51,550 bases of DNA from a virus. Shown one piece after another: positions 31,093 through 36,711 of the stretch (positions are counted from its first letter, which is position 1; each line of letters opens with the position of its first letter). A model generated the notes under the pieces. The model was not told where the DNA came from, made no database searches, and worked only from the letters and a program-made list of their open reading frames with translations. The translations under genes and the position numbers were made by a program. The stretch covers positions 1 to 51,550 of IMG/VR virus record IMGVR_UViG_3300025401_000005. One strand, written 5' to 3'.

Positions 31093-31647
31093 ATGACCAC
31101 ATTATCCACTCAAGAAATCCCTACATTAACAAAGAAAGAACTCGCATACTGTACCTTGAGAGCAAAGGGAGAGAATAAAAGCCGATCATATCTGTTGGCT
31201 GGTTATAAAGCCAAGGACGGTCACCAGGCGGGATCTATGGCTTGCAAACTTGAAGCGAAACCAAGAATTGAACAATACCTTTCAACCTTAAAGACAAGCG
31301 TAGCAGTCCACAACGTGCTTACCGTTGAAGCTAAAAGGCGTTTTCTTCACGACCTAGTCCATGCTGACCCGTCTGACCCATCCCTTCCCGGTCACCTGGT
31401 ACAAGAGGTAAGAGAAGAGGTAGATCAGGAGGGCCGGCGAAAGAAAGTGATAAAATTGCCGAGCAAATTAGAAGCAATTAATATAGATAATAAGATGGCC
31501 GGCGATAACTACGCGGACAGGCATGATACAGGCCCCGTCAATCAGTTTCAGTTTCTGATAGCATTAGGGAGGGCCGGCAACATCAGCGAACTGGCAGGGG
31601 CAGGACAGGGCGCGGTAATTGATGCGGTCACGGAGCCGGCAAGGTAG
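31093..31647 (+). CDS. terS: Small terminase subunit (probable)
   Basis: A 184-residue protein. The N-terminal half fits the Terminase_2-like DNA-binding module: LTKKELAYCTLRAKGENKSR then SYLLAGYKAKDGHQAGSMAC then LEAKPRIEQYLSTL. The middle (LTVEAKRRFLHDLVHADP) and the segment PSKLEAINIDNKMAGDNY are also typical of small terminase proteins. TerS recognises phage DNA and regulates TerL. It is encoded 5 kb from, and on the opposite strand to, TerL (36712-38637). The gene and its 3' flank are GC-rich with many GCCGG motifs. The preceding palindromic region might hold its binding site. Confidence 0.7.
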   Translation: MTTLSTQEIPTLTKKELAYCTLRAKGENKSRSYLLAGYKAKDGHQAGSMACKLEAKPRIEQYLSTLKTSVAVHNVLTVEAKRRFLHDLVHADPSDPSLPGHLVQEVREEVDQEGRRKKVIKLPSKLEAINIDNKMAGDNYADRHDTGPVNQFQFLIALGRAGNISELAGAGQGAVIDAVTEPAR

Positions 31648-31886
31648 CCGGTGAGCCAGGAGCGCGCCGGTAGCCTGTAGCCGGTGAGGGGGCCGGCATG
31701 GTAGGCTCTCCTACAAGAATTACTAACGGGTGGTGGGGAGGGGTACAACCCCCGCCCAGGGCCGGGGTCGATCACGATATACCCCAACCAAAAAAAATCA
31801 GTATCTGGAAACTTCTCCCTATTTTAGAAGTTTGTAGAAGCGTGGTAGATTGACAATAGATTGCGGATTATGCAATATAGTGTGTA
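31648..31886. repeat. Intergenic region with direct repeats and hairpins
   Basis: GTAGCCGGTGAG occurs at 31644-31655 and again at 31677-31688. GTAGG-CTCT-CCTAC (31701-31714) is a perfect small hairpin. A G-rich/C-rich stem covers about 31731-31757 (GGGGAGGGGT ... ACCCCCGCCC), probably terminating the TerS-like transcript, although a U-tract is lacking. TTGACA at 31850-31855 with CAATAT 17 bases downstream (31873-31878) may be the promoter for the next gene, leaving a leader of under 10 bases. Confidence 0.4.
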
Positions 31887-32099
31887 ATGAGCTTGAGATA
31901 CCCTCCAGAAGAGTTTACGAAGCCTAGCATCATGTTGTTGAGGAGTCTTGCTACGGAGCTTGGTGAAACGGCTAGTAAAGAGCCGGGAGGCTATGGTGGG
32001 GCAAAGATGGAGAGGAAGAGGTTGAGTAAGATTTTGAAGGAGCATATAAATGATCCTAGACTTTCTGATTGGGATAGGGATATGATTAGGGGACTATGA
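31887..32099 (+). CDS. Small basic protein of unknown function
   Basis: A 70-residue protein (MSLRYPPEEFTKPSIMLLRS), helical and basic, ending DWDRDMIRGL. A candidate promoter (TTGACA 31850) is so close that its mRNA would have almost no 5' leader. It overlaps the next gene by ATGA, so they form a pair. No family is recognised. Confidence 0.55.
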   Translation: MSLRYPPEEFTKPSIMLLRSLATELGETASKEPGGYGGAKMERKRLSKILKEHINDPRLSDWDRDMIRGL

Positions 32100-32458
32100 A
32101 CGAGGGAGAATTTCTTATTACGCTATTGAATTCGGCAACTGTTGCCCATGTGTTGCATTTGCAGAGTCGGAGTTATGCGGAGCATAAGGCGTTGCAGAGG
32201 TTTTATCAAGAGATGCCAGACCTGGTTGATTCTGTGATTGAGGCGTGGCAGGGAAGGCATGGGCAGTTGGTTGAGTACCCGGATCAATTGGTTGAGGTAA
32301 GTGATCACAAGGATTCGTTGGAGTATCTGATGTTTTTGAAGATACTTGTTGATGAGGATCGGTATGTGTTGGGCGAGGCTAGTGAGATCCAGAATCTTGT
32401 GGATGATGTTGCACAGTTGATTGATTCTACTATTTACAAGCTGACCTTCTTGAAGTAG
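32096..32458 (+). CDS. DUF5856-like protein
   Basis: A 120-residue helical protein matching a pattern found in many T4-like and other aquatic phages: FLITLLNSATVAHVLHLQSR then SYAEHKALQRFYQEMPDLVD, EAWQGRHG and a DSTIYKLTFL C-terminus. I recognise this as the DUF5856 type; its His/Glu spacing (HVLHLQ, E near 29, D/E near 42) resembles a four-helix, ferritin- or Dps-like bundle. The biochemical role is unknown. It overlaps the previous gene by four bases and precedes the structured non-coding region. Confidence 0.75.
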   Translation: MNEGEFLITLLNSATVAHVLHLQSRSYAEHKALQRFYQEMPDLVDSVIEAWQGRHGQLVEYPDQLVEVSDHKDSLEYLMFLKILVDEDRYVLGEASEIQNLVDDVAQLIDSTIYKLTFLK

Positions 32459-32499
32459 TTTTGGTTTGGAATCATTGCTGGTTGCATTGGAAATATCCG

Positions 32500-32760
32500 A
32501 TGGTGGGTCGCTCCCATAGGGTAGGAAACTACCGCCAGAGATGAGTCCTTACAGAATCGGAAGCGAACGATTCCAGCCCTTTACGGATCGGGGAATAGCC
32601 GTATAGCCAAAGGATAGGCGATAGGTCGCACAATAGCGGGCCGTCCTCAACAGTCCCGTATCGGGGAAACTCGATTCCACATGGTTCGCCCAGCGGGACT
32701 TCAATTTCATAATTATACCCCTCACGCCTCTGCCTGTGAGCAAGCGCACCAGAGGGGTTC
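32500..32760 (+). ncRNA. Candidate large structured RNA next to tRNA-Gln
   Basis: A 500-base gap without a credible gene holds several helices that make sense on the + strand. GGTAG-GAAA-CTACC (32520-32533) and ATCGGG-GAAA-CTCGAT (32660-32675) are GNRA-tetraloop hairpins, the second enclosed by AGTCCCG/CGGGACT (32652-32658 with 32694-32700). GAATCG/CGATTC (32554-32559 with 32568-32573) and CCTTTACGG/CCGT...AAAGG (32578-32586 with 32599-32613) add two more. ACCCCTC/GAGGGGT (32717-32723 with 32752-32758) closes the region before TTCTTATTT. Ornate RNAs such as GOLLD and ROOL also lie beside phage tRNAs, but I see no proof of membership. Confidence 0.5.
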
Positions 32761-32772
32761 TTATTTATAAAG

Positions 32773-32801
32773 AACTACTAAAATGTTTACAATTAGTAGT
32801 T
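32773..32801. repeat. Perfect 9-bp inverted repeat
   Basis: AACTACTAA (32773-32781) and TTAGTAGTT (32793-32801) form a perfect stem around an 11-base AT-rich loop, just after the structured RNA. It has no U-tract, so it may be an operator, a domain of the RNA or a tRNA-processing signal. Confidence 0.45.
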
Positions 32802-32849
32802 GGATTCCCTTCATGGGGGATTATCCCAGCATCCGTTAATCAAACCATG

Positions 32850-32888
32850 CTACACTTCCAGACTGCACGATAAACAAGACAAGTGTAG
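32850..32888. repeat. Perfect 8-bp inverted repeat
   Basis: CTACACTT (32850-32857) and AAGTGTAG (32881-32888) are perfect inverted repeats 23 bases apart, between the structured RNA and the tRNA. They could close a further helix of a longer RNA or be a protein-binding site. Confidence 0.4.
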
Positions 32889-32977
32889 TAGAACGAAAAT
32901 ATGTCTGTGAACTGCTACATCTGTCCTTTTAAGAAGGATAGGTTATTAAAAAAGCGTCCTTTTATAAAGCCTTTGAT

Positions 32978-33051
32978 TGGCTACCGATCATGGATTTGAA
33001 CCATGACTAGGGGAGTCAAAGTCCCCTGTGCTACCGTTACACCAATCGGTA
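32978..33051 (-). tRNA. tRNA-Gln(TTG)
   Basis: Read on the - strand: acceptor stem TACCGAT/ATCGGTA, D arm GTG-TAACGGTAG-CAC, anticodon stem GGGGA/TCCCC with loop CTTTGAC (anticodon TTG), T arm CATGG-TTCAAAT-CCATG, discriminator G and an encoded CCA at 32978-32980. All stems pair perfectly. It reads CAA and CAG glutamine codons; CAA is very common in the Gln-rich virion protein genes of this phage. Confidence 0.95.
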
Positions 33052-33088
33052 TAGTCTAAAATTTAACCAATAAAATTAGAGTATGAAC

Positions 33089-33316
33089 TTATTTGCGTGG
33101 TCTTCCCCGGCCTTTGGGGATTGTTTTGGATTGTCTCCGTTTGAGTGCCAGCATTCCGTAAATGGTTTTGGTGGCAATCTCTGGGTCTAGCGTGGTTAAG
33201 AAGTGATCAAACTGGTCGGAGTTTATTACCAACATCCGATTGATCAAGTGTGAATATTCCTTGCCTTCCCTAGCAAGTTGTTTTGCTTCCTCAAATGCAT
33301 CGTCTTGTCTGTTCAT
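33089..33316 (-). CDS. Small helical protein of unknown function
   Basis: A 75-residue protein starting MNRQDDAFEEAKQLAREGKE with a conserved-looking centre (NRMLVINSDQFDHFLTTLDP) and a basic tail (PKGRGRPRK, an AT-hook-like GRGRP sequence). Minor-groove DNA binding by the tail is possible. It lies just upstream of, and in line with, the tRNA. Confidence 0.55.
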   Translation of the reverse strand: MNRQDDAFEEAKQLAREGKEYSHLINRMLVINSDQFDHFLTTLDPEIATKTIYGMLALKRRQSKTIPKGRGRPRK

Positions 33317-33373
33317 TTAGAAAATAAAAAAGGTATTGCAAGAAAATAAAAAATCTGCTAGTTGGAGATTTGT

Positions 33374-33574
33374 ATGAATGCACTATTCAATACATCAAAT
33401 GTACTTGAGAAAAGTTGCGATGAGTGCGGAGGCACGGGTCGTAACTGGTACGATGAGGGAAGTGGAGAACCATGCTGGAAGTGCCAAGGTAGCGGTCATA
33501 TCGTTACTGCGGAAGGGAAAGCAATACTCCAACTCCTTGCTCATCATCAAGGGCAATTGGTGCAATACACATAA
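33374..33574 (+). CDS. DnaJ-type zinc-knuckle protein
   Basis: A 66-residue protein starting MNALFNTSNV (an upstream TTG at 33362 is less likely). It has two CxxCxGxG knuckles, CDECGGTGRNW and CWKCQGSGHI, as in the DnaJ zinc-finger domain, here alone without a J domain. Such mini-proteins are common in phages, with unknown role. It is a lone + strand gene among - strand genes. Confidence 0.7.
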   Translation: MNALFNTSNVLEKSCDECGGTGRNWYDEGSGEPCWKCQGSGHIVTAEGKAILQLLAHHQGQLVQYT

Positions 33575-33592
33575 TCATTTCTCCAGCCTTCT

Positions 33593-33826
33593 CTATCTGT
33601 CTCGCCAAAGCAGATCGGAAAGTCGGTTGGCATAGGCTCTTACTTTCAATTCTGGAAGGTTAGGGTCAAGGATGTGTATCCCTTCATGCAGAACGATATT
33701 TAATCTTTTCTTGGTTAATAGGCGTGGATCTATTTCTATCTTTTTGTCGGCAAATGTAGCTTGCCCATCATTGCGTTCCCTGCCCAATTTTCTATCTTCT
33801 ATCTTAATACGGGCGGGTAATTTCAT
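33593..33826 (-). CDS. Small HEXXH metallopeptidase-like protein
   Basis: A 77-residue protein with the zinc-binding motif HEGIH in LNIVLHEGIHILDPNLPE (about residues 47-51), preceded by a strand-rich N-terminal part (MKLPARIKIEDRKLG, then KKIEIDPRLL) and followed by a helix with conserved Leu residues. The architecture is that of very small phage gluzincin-like proteases. Substrate and third zinc ligand are not identifiable. It overlaps the upstream gene by 23 bases. Confidence 0.7.
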   Translation of the reverse strand: MKLPARIKIEDRKLGRERNDGQATFADKKIEIDPRLLTKKRLNIVLHEGIHILDPNLPELKVRAYANRLSDLLWRDR

Positions 33827-34097
33827 TTGTTATGCGATAGAAGTTCATGACGCATACTTTTCCTTTGGAGAAACAGGATTCTTTCTTCATCTCCATCTCG
33901 CCAGCCGCAACCCTACGATCCAATCGTTTGGCAATGACATCACGGTTTAATTTTAACTCTTTGACCAATTGGTTTACTGATACCCACTCACCTACTCCAA
34001 CTTCTTCTTCCGTTTGAGTTTTTATGATTGCCTTGATTGATTCAATGGCACTCTGGCGTAGTTCAGCTTCTGATGGGTCTAGTTTCTTTCGGTTCAT
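33804..34097 (-). CDS. Small helix-turn-helix-like protein
   Basis: A 97-residue protein. A winged-helix-like unit spans about residues 38-72 (WVSVNQLVKELKLNRDVIAK RLDRRVAAGEMEM in two parts), with a Cys pair in the following strand region (ESCFSKGKVCVMNFYRIT). It overlaps the metallopeptidase gene by 23 bases and the phosphoesterase gene by 35. The leader is A/C-rich (agcaaccaaactaatccaac). A regulatory role is likely but the target is unknown. Confidence 0.55.
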   Translation of the reverse strand: MNRKKLDPSEAELRQSAIESIKAIIKTQTEEEVGVGEWVSVNQLVKELKLNRDVIAKRLDRRVAAGEMEMKKESCFSKGKVCVMNFYRITNEITRPY

Positions 34098-34866
34098 GTT
34101 GGATTAGTTTGGTTGCTGGTAATTCTCCCTGGTCACATCCACGCCAATCTAGGATACCAATACCGGGACGGCACATGGAATCTCCCACAACTTTGTGGGC
34201 ATAGCGGGTCAATAGTTGCCATGCTGGTGTGACCATGAAGATTCCAGATCCATCGTTAAAGATTCCCCCCGTGTGACGATGGCCTCGTAAATAAACTTTG
34301 GGAACCCTATGCCCAACACGGGAGTAATTCTGACGGGCGTTGCCCATTGTTATAGACATTGCTCCTGCCTCTAGGTATGCCCTAGAACTCGTTGGCATAT
34401 GGTGGGCCATATCAATGAGAGTCCCGTGGATTTCGATGAGTGCTTTGTCACCACACCACTTTCCATGAATTTGTTTGGCAATATACTGTTCCCAATCTTT
34501 GACATGGCATTCCGTACCAGCGGTAAGGTAAATGACAGATGCGGATTTAACCAGAGGTTGGAGACATTGGATTGCCGCATTGGAATGATCCAGGCAATCA
34601 GCGGCAACAATTTGATCAGTTCCATGATGCCGGCCCTCAAGAAGATCGCCGTTAAGGAATAGGGCAAAAGGATCTTTGCCAAAATGCTTGAGTGCTTTTT
34701 CCGTCGAGTCCTGCCAACATTGCCATAACCATTGTTGGTGAAGGTTGTTTCCAAGACCAACCTTGTTGCCGCTTTTTGTTTCAAATCCATCGGGCCATAG
34801 ACCAACGGTAGATCCGCAATGGAGATCGGATGCAACAATTGCCCCGACAATGGGTTTTTTAGTCAT
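34063..34866 (-). CDS. Calcineurin-like metallophosphoesterase
   Basis: A 267-residue protein starting MTKKPIVGAIVASDLHCGS (start at 34866 puts the SDLH motif at residues 13-16 as is usual; the frame is open to 34908). Further motifs: LNGDLLEG with Asp74, LTAGTECH near 114-121 in the place of the usual GNH(E/D), DMAHH near 152-156 and RGHRHTGG near 194-201. It is therefore a two-metal phosphoesterase, probably acting on nucleic acid or nucleotide. Unlike SbcD/Mre11 it has no obvious capping domain. Possible roles are DNA repair or RNA processing. Confidence 0.8.
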   Translation of the reverse strand: MTKKPIVGAIVASDLHCGSTVGLWPDGFETKSGNKVGLGNNLHQQWLWQCWQDSTEKALKHFGKDPFALFLNGDLLEGRHHGTDQIVAADCLDHSNAAIQCLQPLVKSASVIYLTAGTECHVKDWEQYIAKQIHGKWCGDKALIEIHGTLIDMAHHMPTSSRAYLEAGAMSITMGNARQNYSRVGHRVPKVYLRGHRHTGGIFNDGSGIFMVTPAWQLLTRYAHKVVGDSMCRPGIGILDWRGCDQGELPATKLIQHEPKETRPIRS

Positions 34867-35176
34867 TGGATTGATGGGGAATGTCTTTGGGTGGTCTATC
34901 GGAAACAAGTTCCTTTAGGATTGTTGCCGCATCTCTCAACGACACATTGTCTTCCTCCATCATTTGGGCAAGGAACTGGATGGATTCAATCCTGTTGGTA
35001 AGATGGTGAAGGTAACTGACAAGATCTAATTGCTCGTCCTTGAGGTTCTTGGCATACCATCCTGCACCGGCAGTCCAGAATTGGGTTTTGTGTTCCCTGC
35101 TTCCAGCAAAGTATTTCTCTAAACCAGCTTCTGATGCTTTGTTCCAAATCTCATGGGCATCTTGTTCTGGTGTCAT
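34859..35176 (-). CDS. Small helical protein of unknown function
   Basis: A 105-residue acidic/helical protein, MTPEQDAHEIWNKASEAGLE, with a Gly-Trp segment (FWTAGAGWYAKNL) and a long coiled-coil-like helix (LVSYLHHLTNRIESIQFLAQ). It overlaps the phosphoesterase gene start by 8 bases. No family is recognised. Confidence 0.55.
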   Translation of the reverse strand: MTPEQDAHEIWNKASEAGLEKYFAGSREHKTQFWTAGAGWYAKNLKDEQLDLVSYLHHLTNRIESIQFLAQMMEEDNVSLRDAATILKELVSDRPPKDIPHQSND

Positions 35177-35182
35177 GGGTTT

Positions 35183-35353
35183 TTATTTTGATTGTATAAA
35201 TCTACGCCAGATGTCTTTGGGCGGGAAAATTCCACCGACACGGCATACATGGCAAGGATCACCATGACAAGTCTTCATTTCTTTCCAACATTCGGGACAG
35301 TTCCCGTTAAGATAAGCAATTCCTCCAATTAACCATTTGAGGAAATTGTTCAT
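35183..35353 (-). CDS. Small zinc-knuckle protein (56 aa)
   Basis: A 56-residue protein starting MNNFLKWLIGGIAYLNGNCP. A short hydrophobic N-terminal helix is followed by a CPECWKEMKTCHGDPCHVCR cluster that likely binds zinc. It starts 4 bases after the amidinotransferase stop. The start at 35353 avoids overlap with that gene; the frame is open to 35446. Function is unknown. Confidence 0.55.
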   Translation of the reverse strand: MNNFLKWLIGGIAYLNGNCPECWKEMKTCHGDPCHVCRVGGIFPPKDIWRRFIQSK

Positions 35354-35357
35354 GGAT

Positions 35358-36326
35358 CTAAAAATCCAAATGCATAACCATACAGGATATGTCGGCCCCG
35401 GATTTGTCGGCTTCATCAATGTCACAGAAAATGATGGAATAGCCAAACTTGTCCATAGTTGTCAACATCCACTCCATTCCTTTTCGGTAATTTGGAAACT
35501 CTGGCTGGAACATACCAGACAACATGATCTTCTTGTTGCCTGGGATTTTGACCAGGTTGGTTGCTCCTGTAGCCATGACATCCTCTGGAACCACAATGAT
35601 GTTGGCAACCTTCTCAAGACGCTTGAATGACTCACGATCCATACCTCCCTTGCACACCATGAAGTTTTCTTTATCAATCACGAAGAGTGAGCAATCAAGA
35701 TGGTAAAGGGAATCGGATGTTTCACGGATTGGGATAATCTCAACACCCGTTTTTTTCATGATCCATTCATGAGCTTTCCAATCGCTGAATTTTCCATGAC
35801 CGCCGAAATACACCCCATCTTGCCATTTCTTGAGGTCGGCTTCTCCCTCAAATGGGTGTGGGGGCTGGATCACCGTATAGCCTCGTCCTTCAAAAAACTT
35901 TTTTGCTGGAGCTTCTTCCTGTGTCCTACCATCAGCGGAAAACTTGGCGAGAACAATGAATGGGTTTAGGGCTATGCCAATGTTGGCGGTGTAGTGTTGA
36001 TCCTGGCAATCTTTCTGCGGGGGGATTTCCAACACTTGAACATCAAGTGCGGTGATTTTTCTTTTGATCCGGGTATACTGGCGCATTGCCCTTTCCGTAT
36101 CCACCTTCTCGTTTTTCATGAACACATTGTTCGGAATGCGAGTGGAAAGATACTTTGGAGGACACATCACGAATTGCGGTTTCCTTTTGTAGAGTTCTCC
36201 TGCGGTATGGTTAGGTGCAATACCAGAAGAAGAGCCTTTGATAAGGGAGGCAACAGATGAGTCACCCACAAGTACAGATGGGATAGATGATCCATTCTTG
36301 TAATCTTGCGGGGTGAATTTCGCCAT
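35358..36326 (-). CDS. Amidinotransferase/DDAH-like pentein enzyme
   Basis: A 322-residue protein of the arginine deiminase/DDAH (pentein) fold. Diagnostic parts: MCPPKYLSTRIPN near 54-66, TANIGIAL near 113-120, HPFEGEADLKKW near 157-168, YHLDCSLFVI with His209, and ADISCMVMHLDF with the candidate catalytic Cys315 close to the C-terminus. The His, Asp/Glu and C-terminal Cys arrangement is that of a catalytic triad acting on guanidino groups. In a phage this may alter arginine or methylarginine metabolism or a modified guanidino compound; the true substrate is not known. It has its own promoter (36337-36365). Confidence 0.82.
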   Translation of the reverse strand: MAKFTPQDYKNGSSIPSVLVGDSSVASLIKGSSSGIAPNHTAGELYKRKPQFVMCPPKYLSTRIPNNVFMKNEKVDTERAMRQYTRIKRKITALDVQVLEIPPQKDCQDQHYTANIGIALNPFIVLAKFSADGRTQEEAPAKKFFEGRGYTVIQPPHPFEGEADLKKWQDGVYFGGHGKFSDWKAHEWIMKKTGVEIIPIRETSDSLYHLDCSLFVIDKENFMVCKGGMDRESFKRLEKVANIIVVPEDVMATGATNLVKIPGNKKIMLSGMFQPEFPNYRKGMEWMLTTMDKFGYSIIFCDIDEADKSGADISCMVMHLDF

Positions 36327-36336
36327 AAGTGTTAAA

Positions 36337-36365
36337 ATTATGCCTGTGTTTTATTAACTGGTCAA
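36337..36365 (-). promoter_or_regulatory. Promoter of the amidinotransferase gene, nearly leaderless
   Basis: On the - strand TTGACC (36360-36365) and CATAAT (36337-36342) are separated by exactly 17 bases, both close to consensus. Transcription starting about 7 bases downstream would leave only a few bases before the ATG at 36326. This is the best promoter match I see in the window. Confidence 0.6.
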
Positions 36366-36590
36366 TCTCAACGCTAAAGAAAACCGAAGGAGAAAGGAAA
36401 CACCCCCCATTACCCCCCACTCCATAGTGGTAAAGGAAAGAGTAAGGAAAAGAAACCACAACACCCCGCTATGCTGGATGCTGTTCGCTTCTTCTCATTC
36501 TCGTCGGGTAAGGAGTTTTGGTTCTCCAGAGCCGAATTATTGGATCATGTGGTACGCATTCACATCCATCCTCACTTGCTATAACGGACA

Positions 36591-36625
36591 AGCCCCGCCG
36601 AGTGGTGACGCACTACAGCGGGGCT
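36591..36625 (+). terminator. Rightward-facing intrinsic terminator between leftward genes
   Basis: AGCCCCGC (36591-36598) pairs with GCGGGGCT (36618-36625) and is extended inward by AGTG/CACT, followed on the + strand by TTCTTTTGTTGT. The 366-633 region upstream (36366-36711) contains no credible gene on either strand. The element's orientation opposes the flanking - strand genes. Confidence 0.6.
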
Positions 36626-36711
36626 TTCTTTTGTTGTGAGGAAAGTCTTGTCAGAATGCGTCACCATTCAGATGCGTGGACTATCCCATGTGATCCAAAA
36701 TGTGTCAAGCG

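Noticed and set aside
32549-32749. 66-codon ORF on the - strand in the non-coding region
   Set aside because: Arg/Ser-rich, no start signal, no coupling to neighbours and it crosses the stems of the proposed structured RNA; reads like a shadow of GC-containing RNA helices.
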